Positions 1 to 12,670 of a stretch of DNA of 64,000 nt are shown one piece after another. A model generated the notes under the pieces. That model made no database searches. It worked only from the letters and a program-made list of their open reading frames with translations, and had not been told where the DNA came from. Source of the stretch: Aminobacter aganoensis (GTDB lineage Bacteria > Pseudomonadota > Alphaproteobacteria > Rhizobiales > Rhizobiaceae). Both the position numbers and the translations under genes were made by a program. The stretch lies in assembly GCF_014206975.1 (NCBI RefSeq), contig NZ_JACHOU010000011.1, positions 98,775-162,774 of the forward strand. Reading direction: 5' to 3'. Numbering within the stretch: position 1 is the stretch's first letter; the number at the start of each line of letters is the position of its first letter.

Positions 1-1
1 C

Positions 2-391
2 ATCCACTGGCAAAGCCTGATGATCGTGCTTACCGCGTCGGCCTTCGTCACGTCGATCCCGTTCACGGCGTGGGAGATCGCTACTGACCGGTTGATCGCG
101 CCCGATCTCAATGGCTGGGCGCTCACCGCCTACGTCGTGTTGTTTCCATCAATCATGGCGCAGATATTCTACATCAGAGGCGTCGAACTGATCGGCGCCA
201 ATCGTGCCGGGCTGTTCATCAACATGGTTCCCATCTTCGGGACGCTGCTGTCGGTCCTGATCCTCGGCGAGGATTTCCAGGGCTACCATGCGCTGGCCAT
301 CGCACTTGTGTTCGGCGGCATCTGGATGGCCGAGCACAGCGGGCGCAAGATGGCTGCCCAGTATGGCCTTGGCGGCTCCGCGGCCGATTGA
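2..391 (+). CDS. EamA/DMT family transporter, C-terminal part (5' end outside window)
   Basis: This is the last 129 codons of a drug/metabolite-transporter superfamily permease. The frame is open from the first bases of the window, so the real start lies upstream. The visible part is a second EamA domain with about four hydrophobic helices, including a GANRAGLFINMVPIFGTLLS stretch typical of the ninth helix, and it ends in a short basic tail. Members export small metabolites across the inner membrane. The substrate cannot be read from the sequence. It converges on serA, with a hairpin between the two genes. Confidence 0.85.
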   Translation: MHWQSLMIVLTASAFVTSIPFTAWEIATDRLIAPDLNGWALTAYVVLFPSIMAQIFYIRGVELIGANRAGLFINMVPIFGTLLSVLILGEDFQGYHALAIALVFGGIWMAEHSGRKMAAQYGLGGSAAD

Positions 392-427
392 AGACGGCTA
401 CCGTGATCTCCACGCTTCGGGCGCAAG

Positions 428-455
428 AAAAAGGCGCGGACCTGGCCGCGCCCTC
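428..455 (-). terminator. Intrinsic terminator downstream of serA
   Basis: A 7-bp GC stem (GGCGCGG/CCGCGCC, 433-439 with 446-452) and a 6-base loop is followed on the minus strand by five T residues. It lies just past the serA stop and can serve as its terminator. Confidence 0.65.
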
Positions 456-487
456 TTCAGCCTTGGGAGGCAATGCTTGCCGGCCGC

Positions 488-2086
488 TCAGAAGCCGTTG
501 ACGTCGAACTGCAGGCGCTTGGCCGAGTCGATCGACATGTGGTCGCGCACCTTGGCGAGCACGTCCTCGGGGAACGGCGCGTCGAGGTAGAGCAGGGCGA
601 TGGCATCGCCGCCCGGGCGGTCGCGGCCGAGCTGGAAGTTGGCGATGTTGACGCCGTTCTCGCCGCAGACGGTGCCGAGCAGGCCGATGATGCCCGGCGC
701 ATCGGCATTGGTGGTGTAGAGCATGTGCTGGCCGACCTCGGCATCGAGATTGATGCCCTTGATCTGGATGAAGCGCGGCTTGCCGTCGGAGAAGCAGGTG
801 CCGGCGATCGAGCGGGTCATGTGCTCGGTCTTGACCGTCAGCTTGATGTAGCCGTCGAAGACGCCCGACTTGTCGCGCTTGACCTCGGCGACGATGATGC
901 CGCGCTCCTTCACCATGATCGGCGCCGACACCATGTTGACATCGGAGAGCTGCGGGCGGATCAGGCCTGCGAGCGCTGCGCTGATCAGCGCCTTGGTGTT
1001 CATCTGCGCGGTCTGGCCGTCGAACAGGATCTCGACCTCGGTGATCGGATCTTCGGTCACCTGGCCGACAAAGGCGCCCAGAACCTCGGCAAGCTTGACG
1101 AAGGGCTTCAGGCGCGGAGCTTCTTCGGCGGTGATCGACGGCATGTTGATGGCGTTGGTGACGGCACCCTTGACCAGGTAGTCGGCCATCTGTTCGGCAA
1201 CCTGCAGGGCGACGTTTTCCTGAGCCTCGGAGGTCGAGGCGCCGAGATGCGGCGTGCAGACGACGTTGTCCATGCCGAACAATTCGTTGCTCTCGGCCGG
1301 CTCGACCTCGAACACGTCGATGCCGGCGCCCGCAACCTTGCCGCTCTTCAGCCCGGCGATCAGGTCCTTCTCGACGATCAGGCCGCCGCGGGCGCAGTTG
1401 ATGATGCGCACGCCGGCCTTCATCTTGGCGATGGCGTCGGCGTTGATGATGTTGCGCGTCTTGTCGGTCAGCGGCGTGTGCAGGGTGATGAAGTCGGCGC
1501 GGGCAAACAACTCGTCGAGCTCGACCTTCTCGACCCCAAGCTCCTCGGCGCGATGCTCGGAGAGGAACGGGTCGAAGGCGACGACATGCATCTTGAGGCC
1601 GACGGCACGGGCGGCGACGATCGAGCCGATGTTGCCGCAGCCGATCAGGCCGAGTGTCTTGCCGGTGATCTCGACGCCCATGAAGCGGTTCTTTTCCCAC
1701 TTGCCGGCATGCGTCGAGGCGTTGGCTTCCGGCAACTGGCGGGCAACGGCGAACATCAGCGCGATGGCGTGCTCGGCAGTGGTGATCGAGTTGCCGAAGG
1801 GCGTGTTCATGACGATGATGCCGCGCCGCGACGCGGCCGGGATGTCGACATTGTCGACGCCGATGCCGGCACGGCCGACGACCTTGAGGTTGGTCGCAGC
1901 GGCGATCAGCTTCTCGGTCACCTTGGTGGCAGAGCGGATGGCGAGGCCGTCATACTGGCCGATGACTTCGAGCAGCTTTTCCTTGTCCTTGCCGAGGTCC
2001 GGCAGGTAGTCGACGTCGACACCGCGGTCCCTGAAGATCTGGACGGCGGTGGTGGAGAGTTTGTCGGAAACGAGAACGCGGGGCAT
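488..2086 (-). CDS. serA: D-3-phosphoglycerate dehydrogenase
   Basis: SerA oxidises 3-phosphoglycerate to 3-phosphohydroxypyruvate with NAD, the first step of serine synthesis. The 532-residue protein has the long-form layout: a split substrate-binding domain, a Rossmann domain with GLIGCGNIGSIVAARA near residue 150, the D-isomer dehydrogenase signature with INCARGG near 230 and the HLGAS catalytic histidine near 283, then an intervening domain and a C-terminal ACT-type domain for serine feedback. The ATG at 2086 begins MPRVLVSDKL, the usual start for this family. It lies downstream of serC on the same strand with a repeat element in the 177-bp gap, so the two are probably one operon. Confidence 0.97.
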   Translation of the reverse strand: MPRVLVSDKLSTTAVQIFRDRGVDVDYLPDLGKDKEKLLEVIGQYDGLAIRSATKVTEKLIAAATNLKVVGRAGIGVDNVDIPAASRRGIIVMNTPFGNSITTAEHAIALMFAVARQLPEANASTHAGKWEKNRFMGVEITGKTLGLIGCGNIGSIVAARAVGLKMHVVAFDPFLSEHRAEELGVEKVELDELFARADFITLHTPLTDKTRNIINADAIAKMKAGVRIINCARGGLIVEKDLIAGLKSGKVAGAGIDVFEVEPAESNELFGMDNVVCTPHLGASTSEAQENVALQVAEQMADYLVKGAVTNAINMPSITAEEAPRLKPFVKLAEVLGAFVGQVTEDPITEVEILFDGQTAQMNTKALISAALAGLIRPQLSDVNMVSAPIMVKERGIIVAEVKRDKSGVFDGYIKLTVKTEHMTRSIAGTCFSDGKPRFIQIKGINLDAEVGQHMLYTTNADAPGIIGLLGTVCGENGVNIANFQLGRDRPGGDAIALLYLDAPFPEDVLAKVRDHMSIDSAKRLQFDVNGF

Positions 2087-2109
2087 GGGTCTGGTCCTTG
2101 GCTCTGGTT

Positions 2110-2256
2110 CCCTCCCCCTTGAGGGGAGGGTGGTCGCGCAGCGACCGGGTGGGTTGTCGAGGCGGTGCGGCCCGAGAATTTCTTGGGAATGGAGCGGGTG
2201 GACAGGATCCCACCCGGCTCACTTCGTTCGCCACCTCCCCTCGAAAGGGGAGGGTG
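2110..2256. repeat. GC-rich intergenic mosaic element between serC and serA
   Basis: The ends are imperfect inverted copies of each other: a CCCTCCCC...GGGGAGGG palindrome at 2110-2130 and another at 2232-2256. Inner arms (GGTCGCGCAGCGACC followed by GGGTGGG on the left, CCCACCCGG on the right) extend the symmetry. The element could fold in the serC-serA transcript and tune the relative level of the two genes. Similar elements are seen at 39065-39118 and 60078-60236. Confidence 0.7.
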
Positions 2257-2263
2257 TGCTGCG

Positions 2264-3439
2264 TCAAGCCACAGCCTTGAGCGCGGCTTTCTGGTTGGCG
2301 AAGGCCCAGTCGAGCCAAGGCATCAGCGCCATCAGATCCGATGTCTCGACGGTGGCGCCGGCCCAGATGCGCAGGCCGGGAGGCGCGTCGCGATAGGCGC
2401 CGATGTCGAAGGCAACGCCTTCCGTTTCAAGCGCTGACACCATGGCCTTGGCGAAGGCCGCCTGGCCGTCCTTGTCGAGCGCGGCGACCTCAGGGTCGAC
2501 GATCGACAGGCAGACCGAAGTGTTCGAGCGCGTCTCCGGCACGACGGCCAGGTTGGCGAGCCAGCCCGACTTCTGCACGAAGGTGTCGATTGCGGCGAAG
2601 TTGGCGTCGGCGCGGCCGACCAGAGCTTCGAGCCCGCCCAGGCCCTTGGCCCAGTTCAGCGCGTCGATGTAGTCCTCGACGCAGAGCATCGACGGCGTAT
2701 TGATCGTCTCGCCCTTGAAGATGCCTTCGATCAGCTTGCCGCCCGAGGTCATGCGGAAGATCTTGGGCAGCGGCCAGGCCGGCTTGTAGGTTTCGAGCCT
2801 CTCGACGGCGCGCGGGCTGAGGATCAGCATGCCGTGGGCGCCTTCGCCGCCGAGCACCTTCTGCCAGGAGAAGGTGACGACATCGAGCTTGGCGAAATCG
2901 AGGTTCTGCGCGAATGCGGCCGAGGTGGCGTCGCAGATGGTCAGGCCCTTGCGGTCGGCCGGGATGAAGTCGCCATTGGCGACACGCACGCCCGAGGTCG
3001 TACCGTTCCAGGTGAAGACCACGTCGCGGTCGAAATCGACCTTGGAAAGGTCTGGCAGCTCGCCATAGGCGGCTTCGAACTTGCGCACGTCCTCGAGCTT
3101 CAGCTGCTTGACCACGTCGGTGATCCAGCCGGCGCCAAACGATTCCCAGGCGACCATGTCGATACCGCGCTCGCCGAGCAGGGACCACATCGCCATCTCG
3201 ACGGCGCCCGTGTCGGAGGCCGGAACGATGCCGATGCGATAGCCGGCGGGAACCTTGAGGATTTCGCGGGTCAGCTCGATCGCCTGCTCGAGCTTGGTCT
3301 TGCCGATCTTGGCGCGGTGCGAGCGGCCGAGCGGCGCGTCGGCGAGTGCGGCGAGCGACCAGCCGGGACGTTTTGCGCAGGGACCTGAGGAGAAATTGGG
3401 GTTTGCCGGACGGAGTCCGGGCTTGGCGACGATCGTCAT
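2264..3439 (-). CDS. serC: Phosphoserine aminotransferase
   Basis: SerC converts 3-phosphohydroxypyruvate and glutamate to phosphoserine, directly before or after SerA in the same pathway. The 391-residue protein belongs to the alphaproteobacterial SerC type. It opens with [18 protein letters not shown] and carries the PLP lysine in [16 protein letters not shown] near residue 200. The frame stays open far upstream, but the ATG at 3439 follows a GGAAGGA ribosome site inside a small hairpin and matches the family start, so the longer frame is rejected. The gene is first in an operon with serA. Confidence 0.96.
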   Translation of the reverse strand: MTIVAKPGLRPANPNFSSGPCAKRPGWSLAALADAPLGRSHRAKIGKTKLEQAIELTREILKVPAGYRIGIVPASDTGAVEMAMWSLLGERGIDMVAWESFGAGWITDVVKQLKLEDVRKFEAAYGELPDLSKVDFDRDVVFTWNGTTSGVRVANGDFIPADRKGLTICDATSAAFAQNLDFAKLDVVTFSWQKVLGGEGAHGMLILSPRAVERLETYKPAWPLPKIFRMTSGGKLIEGIFKGETINTPSMLCVEDYIDALNWAKGLGGLEALVGRADANFAAIDTFVQKSGWLANLAVVPETRSNTSVCLSIVDPEVAALDKDGQAAFAKAMVSALETEGVAFDIGAYRDAPPGLRIWAGATVETSDLMALMPWLDWAFANQKAALKAVA

Positions 3440-3536
3440 CGTGGTTCTATCCTTCCAGATAGTTGGCCCCTCGTTGGGGAGGGGTGGCCCACGGACGGCG
3501 ATATTATCAGAGGCCCTCGGCGTCAAGAGGAAATTG
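3440..3536 (-). promoter_or_regulatory. serC leader with promoter, probable serC RNA motif
   Basis: On the minus strand a CTTGAC -35-like box at 3531-3536 is followed by an AT-rich TATCGC candidate -10 about 17 bases later. The leader then has a CCCCT/AGGGG hairpin (3467-3484) and a CTATC/GATAG hairpin (3447-3462) whose loop holds most of the GGAAGGA ribosome site of serC. A conserved serC RNA motif is known upstream of alphaproteobacterial serC-serA operons. Assignment here rests on position and structure, not on a covariance search. Confidence 0.55.
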
Positions 3537-3567
3537 AACGTCGCATCTGGAACAGTTTTCCAAATGC

Positions 3568-3597
3568 AAAGGCGGCGGGCCAAAACCCGCCGCCTTT
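3568..3597 (-). terminator. Terminator downstream of first outer-membrane protein gene
   Basis: A 12-bp arm AAAGGCGGCGGG pairs with CCCGCCGCCTTT around a CAAAA-type loop. It lies 25 bases past the stop of the minus-strand outer-membrane protein gene. T-rich flanks are present on both sides. Confidence 0.75.
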
Positions 3598-3621
3598 TGA
3601 AAGGCTTGATCGATGGGACTC

Positions 3622-4317
3622 CTACCAGAGATCGTAGCGCAGGCCGACCTTGACCTGATGGTAGTCGACGCCCTTCTTCACTGTCAGCGTGTCGATGTCG
3701 ACATATTCGAGGTCGGGCGCGGTGAGGTACTGGTAGCCGACGTCGACCGAGGTGTTCCGCGCCACCTGATAGTTGATGCCGGCGCCGACCGAATAGGCGA
3801 CCTTGTACTGGGTGTCGTCGAGGTTGAACGTGACCGGTCCGGGCAGGACACTGTAGTCGAGCGTGGTGCTCGAATAGATCAGGCCGACGCCTGCGCCGAC
3901 ATAGGGCGTGAAGCCGGCGATGGTGCCAAGGTCGGCATACACGTTGGCCATGCCGTTCCAGACGTTGTTTTCGAAATTGACCTGGCTGCCGCCGCTGGCG
4001 ACATCGAGCTTGTCGTAGGAAACGAAGCCGAAGTTCAGTTCGCCGCGCAGGAAGTCGCTGAAATGGTAGCCGGCGCCGATGCTGCCATTGACGTGGATGT
4101 TGCGCGTTTCCTCGCCGAGCAGGGTGAATTGGTAGGGCGTGTCGCTGAAATTGTAGCCGATATCGCCGCGCAGGTACCAGCCGGAGCCGACCTCGACCGG
4201 GACATATTCCGGCGCTTCTTCGATGACGACAGGCGGATCGTAATCGGCTGCACTTGCCGCCAGCGGCCACATCGCGGATGCAGCCAGCGCCAGCGCTATG
4301 CGAGACTTCATTGTCAT
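3622..4317 (-). CDS. Omp25/31-type outer-membrane beta-barrel protein
   Basis: The 231-residue protein starts [26 protein letters not shown], a clear signal peptide cleaved after ASA. The mature part has alternating amphipathic strands such as [14 protein letters not shown] and ends VGLRYDLW, with a terminal aromatic residue as expected for barrel insertion. It belongs to the Omp25/31-like family of Hyphomicrobiales surface proteins, an eight-strand barrel with structural or porin-like roles. The ATG at 4317 is preceded by GGGAGAA at good spacing. An in-frame start 63 bases upstream would bury the signal peptide and is rejected. Confidence 0.88.
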   Translation of the reverse strand: MTMKSRIALALAASAMWPLAASAADYDPPVVIEEAPEYVPVEVGSGWYLRGDIGYNFSDTPYQFTLLGEETRNIHVNGSIGAGYHFSDFLRGELNFGFVSYDKLDVASGGSQVNFENNVWNGMANVYADLGTIAGFTPYVGAGVGLIYSSTTLDYSVLPGPVTFNLDDTQYKVAYSVGAGINYQVARNTSVDVGYQYLTAPDLEYVDIDTLTVKKGVDYHQVKVGLRYDLW

Positions 4318-4452
4318 GATCGCATTCTCCCGAAATGGCGCCGGGGTGTTGCCCGAAAATCCAGCAGCCGTTCGAGCCATTGTTAACCATAGAGGTTAAG
4401 TCACGGTTAAGGATAACAGGTGGTTAGCGCGGCTCGGCAACCGGCCAACGAA

Positions 4453-4479
4453 AAACCGCCCGGCAGGGCCGGGCGGTTT
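4453..4479 (-). terminator. Terminator downstream of second outer-membrane protein gene
   Basis: An 11-bp stem (AAACCGCCCGG with CCGGGCGGTTT) and a 5-base loop is followed by a T run on the minus strand. It separates the two outer-membrane protein genes into independent transcripts. Confidence 0.85.
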
Positions 4480-4520
4480 GTGCAGATCGGGCTCCACGCG
4501 TCGTGATGACGCCAGGGCGA

Positions 4521-5297
4521 TCAGTTCAGCGAATAACGGACGCCGAGCTTGAAGTCGTGCGAGGTTATGTCCTTGAAACGGATGCCGCTGTTGCCGGCAG
4601 GCGGGAACGGCTCGGCCGGGTCATCGTTCTTGAGCTCACCGGTCTGGCCGTCGCCGAGCGAAAGGAAGCTGTAGCCCAGGTCGATGGTCATGCGCTCGGT
4701 TGCCTTAATGCCGACACCGGCATGCAGCGCCCAGGCGAGATCCCAGCGCGACTTGTCGTCCGCGTAGGCGCCGCCACCGTTGATGATGTTGATATCGCGG
4801 AAGCTTGAGATGGTGTTCCGCGAAGCGCCGATGCCGGCGCCGAGATAAGGAGTCACGCCATAGAAGTCGCCGAGATCGGCATATGCGTTGGCCAGGAACA
4901 GCCATTCCGACTTCTTGCCGCGGTAGTCGTTGGTGGTGATGACGCCGGCATTGTCCTGCCAGTCCAGGGCGCTGAATTCGGAGTTGCCACGGTATTCGAC
5001 GGTCAGGTCGCCGCGGAGGAAATCGTTGAACTGGTAGCCGACGCCGACACCGAAGGTCGGGGCGGCGCCGAATGTGCCCTCGTCATGCCAACCATGAGCA
5101 TCCGGGAATGCGAACAGCTCCGATTCAAGCCGCTTGATACGCTGGTTGCTCATGCCGATGTGGCCGCGCAGGTACCAGCCGCCATAGGATGGCTGTTCGA
5201 TCTCGATGACCGGCTCGGGCATGTCCGCGGCGAATGCCGGGGCAGTGACGCTGGCAAGCAGCGCGGCGGCGAACGCCTTCTTTCCAAAAATGCGCAT
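4521..5297 (-). CDS. Omp25/31-type outer-membrane beta-barrel protein, second copy
   Basis: The 258-residue protein has a signal peptide (MRIFGKKAFAAALLASVTAPAFAAD) and a beta-barrel with the same GGWYLRGHIG opening strand as its neighbour. The C-terminal strand ends VRYSLN. It is a paralogue of the 3622-4317 gene, but it carries longer extracellular-loop insertions, for example near residues 45-65. The ATG at 5297 is preferred because it gives a standard signal peptide. A start ten codons upstream is possible, and the ribosome site here (GGGG) is weak. Function in the envelope is inferred from family only. Confidence 0.86.
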   Translation of the reverse strand: MRIFGKKAFAAALLASVTAPAFAADMPEPVIEIEQPSYGGWYLRGHIGMSNQRIKRLESELFAFPDAHGWHDEGTFGAAPTFGVGVGYQFNDFLRGDLTVEYRGNSEFSALDWQDNAGVITTNDYRGKKSEWLFLANAYADLGDFYGVTPYLGAGIGASRNTISSFRDINIINGGGAYADDKSRWDLAWALHAGVGIKATERMTIDLGYSFLSLGDGQTGELKNDDPAEPFPPAGNSGIRFKDITSHDFKLGVRYSLN

Positions 5298-5459
5298 GAT
5301 TAAAACCCCATACCTGCGGACCCGCAACGCGCCCGACCATGACTAACCGGGATGGATAATGCTTGGTATAGGTTAAGGGCTGCTTAACCCTGACGATTAA
5401 CTACGTTTTCTTGCGCCTCATGGTTGCCGGACTGCGCGAGCGGCGTCCGCGACAGCAAA

Positions 5460-5482
5460 AAAGCCCGCACGAGGCGGGCTTT
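5460..5482 (-). terminator. Terminator downstream of glmM
   Basis: The arms AAAGCCCGC and GCGGGCTTT flank a 5-base loop, followed by six T residues on the minus strand. It is 28 bases beyond the glmM stop. Confidence 0.85.
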
Positions 5483-5509
5483 CTTGGATCGGCGAAGTTG
5501 TTGGAAGTA

Positions 5510-6862
<1,353 letters not shown>

Positions 6863-7110
6863 GATTAGCCTGTCCCCGTGAAGTCCACCCGCGCTTGCTT
6901 TGCCACAAGCTGGGCCGACCAACGCATCACATTTGGTGATTTTATGTCACAAAACCTTAGAAAAGGGTTGGATTTTTGAGGAAGGGGAATTGAGCATTTG
7001 TATTGCATTCATAGATAGGAAAATATTCCATAGGTTGGTATGCATTTAGCAATTCGGCAGTCTAGGCAAGGATATGAAGCTCGGCCAGCAGGTTCAACGA
7101 GACGGGAGGG

Positions 7111-7887
7111 ATGAATATGTTGGAACTTAAGGGCAAGGATTTTCTGTTTGCGATGAACCAACTTTCCGAGCTGAATGAGATCGGAAAGATGGACTCAAAG
7201 TATCTTGTGGAACACAAGGAACAAGTTTCGTTTCTAAACTCTCAGTTGCGCGAAGAGCTAAAAAAATTGAATTTGCCTTTATCAATAATAGTTACTAACA
7301 GAATTGAAGGTGGTTTCAATCTTTGGAGCAATGGAAAATACTCAAGCGATACTGTTGCTAGTAACTTCTCGAAAAATATAGTCGACCTTCGAGCGCGCAT
7401 CGAGGATGAACTGGAGAATAGCGTAATCTATTGCCTTTCTCCTTCGGAGGCGGTGTTTGCGCGTGCGACTGAACCGCCGTTTGGCGTCGAAGTCTTTGAC
7501 AAGTTCCAAGATGCAGCAACCGATATCGAAGAAGCGCGAAAATGCATGGCTTTCGCCCGCTGGACTGGGGCGGTTTTTCACCTGATGCGCGCCATGGAAC
7601 TGGGACTAACCCTGTTGGGGGGTAAATTGGGCGCCACCGTTCAAAATGCGCATGGCGGCTCTCTGTCTTGGGGCATCATCCTTTCAAATCTGGATGGTAG
7701 GATTGAACAGCTACCCAAGGGCGAAGAACGAAATCGCTGGTCGCAAGCAAGAGCGTTGCTCTACCATGTTAATCAGTGCTGGCGAACTGAAACGATGCAC
7801 CCAAAGCAGACGTATACGGAAGAAGAGGCAAGGGCAGTCTACGATGCAACAGGATCGTTTTTGAGGTACCTGTCGGGTCTCGTATGA
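7111..7887 (+). CDS. Orphan protein with HEPN-like C-terminal domain
   Basis: The product (258 residues, or 256 from the ATG at 7117, which has better spacing to GGGAGGG) matches no protein I can name. The C-terminal third has helices RWTGAVFHLMRAMELGLTLL and SQARALLYHVNQ, followed by the R225-x4-H230 motif in WRTETMHPKQTYTEEEA. Rx4-6H after a helix is the hallmark of HEPN domains, which are often RNases in defence or toxin systems. The gene is visibly richer in A and T than its neighbours, lies between glmM and ftsH on the opposite strand and has no obvious partner. RNase activity is inference. Confidence 0.7.
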   Translation: MNMLELKGKDFLFAMNQLSELNEIGKMDSKYLVEHKEQVSFLNSQLREELKKLNLPLSIIVTNRIEGGFNLWSNGKYSSDTVASNFSKNIVDLRARIEDELENSVIYCLSPSEAVFARATEPPFGVEVFDKFQDAATDIEEARKCMAFARWTGAVFHLMRAMELGLTLLGGKLGATVQNAHGGSLSWGIILSNLDGRIEQLPKGEERNRWSQARALLYHVNQCWRTETMHPKQTYTEEEARAVYDATGSFLRYLSGLV

Positions 7888-8009
7888 AAATCACATTTGA
7901 TTGCGTCGGTCAGACCGCAATACCCGTTCGCTGTATGCTGCAAGTCGCCCCGCGCAGCATCGAGCTGTGCACCCAAAACTGACCCTCAATTGGCACCGTC
8001 CAAAAATGC

Positions 8010-8043
8010 AAAAACGCCGCCGAGTTTCCTCAGCGGCGTTTTT
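8010..8043. terminator. Bidirectional terminator between HEPN-like gene and ftsH
   Basis: The arms AAAAACGCCGC (8010-8020) and GCGGCGTTTTT (8033-8043) pair perfectly, with three more pairs inside the loop. Runs of A and T on both sides let it serve both convergent genes. Confidence 0.88.
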
Positions 8044-8066
8044 CATTCATTCAGCTTGCGCGAGCC

Positions 8067-10001
<1,935 letters not shown>

Positions 10002-10106
10002 CGAATGTCCCGTTGGCGTCCGCGAGAGAACGCGCATGGTGTGAGTAAGCTTGCCCCTAACATAGGCACGGGCTGCCACATTGCCAAGCGCGTCCCTAAG
10101 TCTCGG

Positions 10107-11462
10107 TTAAGCTCCAACGCCAATGTGGCCACGGCATGGCGGGTCCGGGACATATGCGGTGCCGATCAAATTTTGGAGAGCCCGCGCAGGGGCGAGATCA
10201 AAGGCCGGCAGGAACCGCGCCCAGGGCGCGGCAACCGGGTTGGTACCTTCCCGTGACAGCAAGCCGGCGAAGGCTTCCCCCCGCCACGATGCCGGCTCGG
10301 CCGCAAGTGCGGACCGGACAAGACTTTCCGGCGCCGTCCCCTCGACCGGCAACGTCCTCGCCGTGATTGGACCGACAGGCGCGACCGCTAAACCGGTTCC
10401 CTGTTCTGATGGCTTAAGCCTGTAGCGGCCGTCCCAGATGCCGCCGGCGAGCGTGGCAGGCGCCGGCAGGCCGCGGTCCTCGCGCAGGACGAAGATCCCG
10501 GTCCGGCGTGCATCGACCAGGGCGCGCGACAATGTGGCGCGGGCCGGCTTGTCGGCCGCAATATTGTTCGCCAGACGCGCCAGCAGGCCCTGGACGCGGG
10601 TCTCGTCGGGCAGGTGAGGCACGCCACCGGCGACCGCGATCAGGATGCGCAGGGCGTAACATGCCGCGTCCCTGTCGGGCGCGTGGAGGAACGAAGGATC
10701 GAGGCGGAGCAGTCCCGGGGCCACCTTGCCTGCCAGCCCGGCCATCAGCTTGGCCGCTCGCTCGCCGAGTTCGGTCCGCGTTTCGCCAGCTTGCTGCGCT
10801 TCTGCAAGGGCCTGTTCGATACGTTCTCTGCCTTCGTCGCCGAGCGACAGCCGCACGCGCGGGCGCTCATAGGCGAGGTCGGTGTTGGTCGGGTCGTCGA
10901 GCCAGCCGATGCCACGTATGCTCAGTGCCGCGCGCAGCCTGTCGCGGCGTTGGCCGAGCAGCGGCCGGACGATCCAGATGCCGCCATCGAACAGGGTTGC
11001 CGGCGCCATGCCGGCGCTGCCGCGCCCGGCGCCGCGCATGCCGCGCATCAGCACCGTCTCGGCCTGGTCGTTGGCGGTATGCCCGGTGGCGACGACCGTT
11101 GCGCCTGCCGCGCGCGCGGCCTCGGCCAGGAGATCGTAGCGCGCGTCTCGTGCCGCGGCCGGGATGCCGGTCGAGGGTTTGTCGCCGCGCCACCGCATCG
11201 TGCGGTGGGCGATGCCATGGGACGCGCAAAGCCGTGCCACCTGTTCGGCCTCCGCGCCCGAGCCGGGCCGGAGCCCGTGGTCGACGGTGACGGCCATCAG
11301 CCGCGTCGAAGGCGCGTGCCGGGCGAGATGGGCTTGGAGAAGGAGAAGCAGGGCGGTCGAATCGCTGCCGCCGGAAACCGCTGCGACGATGGTCGTATGC
11401 GCGGCGAAGTCGAAACCGGAAAAGTCTGGGAAAAAATCGGTGTCGGTGGGCTGCGTCAGCAC
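10107..11462 (-). CDS. tilS: tRNA(Ile)-lysidine synthase
   Basis: TilS attaches lysine to C34 of the tRNA(Ile) with CAU anticodon, making it read AUA. The N-terminal ATP-pyrophosphatase domain shows the P-loop [15 protein letters not shown] near residue 30 and the downstream [14 protein letters not shown] motif. The 451-residue length is normal for the family. The start at 11462 is GTG and overlaps the cpoB stop by 7 bp, which points to translational coupling. The C-terminal third is poorly conserved, as is usual in this order. Confidence 0.92.
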   Translation of the reverse strand: MLTQPTDTDFFPDFSGFDFAAHTTIVAAVSGGSDSTALLLLLQAHLARHAPSTRLMAVTVDHGLRPGSGAEAEQVARLCASHGIAHRTMRWRGDKPSTGIPAAARDARYDLLAEAARAAGATVVATGHTANDQAETVLMRGMRGAGRGSAGMAPATLFDGGIWIVRPLLGQRRDRLRAALSIRGIGWLDDPTNTDLAYERPRVRLSLGDEGRERIEQALAEAQQAGETRTELGERAAKLMAGLAGKVAPGLLRLDPSFLHAPDRDAACYALRILIAVAGGVPHLPDETRVQGLLARLANNIAADKPARATLSRALVDARRTGIFVLREDRGLPAPATLAGGIWDGRYRLKPSEQGTGLAVAPVGPITARTLPVEGTAPESLVRSALAAEPASWRGEAFAGLLSREGTNPVAAPWARFLPAFDLAPARALQNLIGTAYVPDPPCRGHIGVGA

Positions 11463-12511
11463 GCGGCGAGGGCCCGTTCCTGCTTGACCCGCTCCTTGAT
11501 CGCGCCGGAGACATTGGGGTAGCGCTTGCCGATTTCGCCGAAGGTGGCGCAGGCAACTTCACGCTGCTTCAGGCCGACCAGCGAAACGCCGAGCTTCAGC
11601 ATCATTTCGGGGGCCTTCTTGGACTTGGGGTATTCCTTGCTGGCGCTGAGGAAGATTTCGGCAGCGTCGCGGTATTTCTTTTGGCCGAGCAGCGACTCGC
11701 CGAGCCAGAAGCGTGCATCCGCCGTCTTGGGGTCGGCCGGGAAGCGCTGGATATGGTCGCGGAAGCCTTCTTCGGCGGTGGTGTAGTCGCCGGAAAGCAC
11801 GAACTGATAGGAATTGCGGTAGAGCTCGTCGGGGTCGTCCGTAGAGGGCAGTGCCGCCACCGCCGTGCCATTGGCCTTGGGCTGTGCCGGCTGTGCGGCG
11901 GCCGGGGCCTGCGGCTGCGCCGGCGTTGCCGCCTGCTGGTCGATCGAGTCGGAAACGACATTGCCGTTCTTGTCGACGGTGATGGTGCCGAAGGTCCGCG
12001 GTGGGGCGCCCGTACCGCCGCCCTCGATGGTGGTGCCGGGTTCGCCGGTGCCGGAATCGACGATGACGTCCTCGACGCTCTGGCCGTTGGTTGCGGGTGC
12101 GGCGGCCTGCGCCTGACCCGATTGAGGCGCCGTGGGCGCCTCAACGATCGAGCTGTTGTTGGTGGTGCCGGAGGCGTCGGACTTCTTTTGCCCGCCGCCC
12201 TCGAGTTCCTGGAAGCGGAACTCGTTGTCTTCCTGCATTTTCCGCATCTGCTCCTGCATCTGCAGGATCTGGAAGTTCAGTTCCTCGATGCTGCCGTTGA
12301 GCTTGCGGATTTCTTCTTCAAGCGTGGTGACGCGCGGATCGCCTGCCTGGGCAAGCTGGATCGGGGCTTCGTGGTTCTCAGTCTTGCTGCCGAAGACGCC
12401 CGGCAGGCCGATTTTCGGAAGGTCGATGCCGATGCCGTCGCGCGCATGCGCCGCGGCCCCGGACAATAGGAAGATGGCAAGCGTGCCACTCAGGATTGAT
12501 CGAAAATGCAT
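11456..12511 (-). CDS. cpoB: Tol-Pal system protein CpoB (YbgF)
   Basis: CpoB is a periplasmic TolA-binding protein that couples Tol function to peptidoglycan synthesis during division. The 351-residue product has a signal peptide ([23 protein letters not shown]). A coiled coil rich in Glu, Gln and Met spans about residues 60-100 ([20 protein letters not shown]). A long Ala/Pro/Gln/Gly linker follows, then a C-terminal TPR block with [20 protein letters not shown]. The ATG at 12511 sits after GAGAGG and gives the signal peptide. A 31-codon upstream extension is rejected. Confidence 0.93.
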   Translation of the reverse strand: MHFRSILSGTLAIFLLSGAAAHARDGIGIDLPKIGLPGVFGSKTENHEAPIQLAQAGDPRVTTLEEEIRKLNGSIEELNFQILQMQEQMRKMQEDNEFRFQELEGGGQKKSDASGTTNNSSIVEAPTAPQSGQAQAAAPATNGQSVEDVIVDSGTGEPGTTIEGGGTGAPPRTFGTITVDKNGNVVSDSIDQQAATPAQPQAPAAAQPAQPKANGTAVAALPSTDDPDELYRNSYQFVLSGDYTTAEEGFRDHIQRFPADPKTADARFWLGESLLGQKKYRDAAEIFLSASKEYPKSKKAPEMMLKLGVSLVGLKQREVACATFGEIGKRYPNVSGAIKERVKQERALAAC

Positions 12512-12618
12512 TAGCCTCTCGCCGTGGAACGGAAATGGTTGCTTCGCGCCGATGCGCTCTCGTCGTTTATCAGGACCGGAGACTTCGGCCAAATTTTGTT
12601 TCAAAGGCCCCGATAAGC

Positions 12619-12645
12619 AAAAGGCGGCCCGAAGACCGCCTTTCG
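12619..12645 (-). terminator. Terminator-like hairpin downstream of pal
   Basis: The arms AAAGGCGG (12620-12627) and CCGCCTTT (12636-12643) form a perfect 8-bp stem with T residues after it on the minus strand. It lies between pal and cpoB, so it may reduce read-through inside the tol cluster. Confidence 0.75.
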
Positions 12646-12670
12646 TTCGACTGTGTCGCTATTTGGCCGC

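Noticed and set aside
473..2122. Long plus-strand frame opposite serA
   Set aside because: It is an Asp/Gly/Arg-rich antisense reading, as GC-rich genes produce. serA matches its family over its full length.
2264..4390. One long minus-strand frame running through serC and back across the outer-membrane protein gene
   Set aside because: The upstream part has no protein-like sequence, overlaps a terminator and another gene in a better frame. serC starts at 3439.
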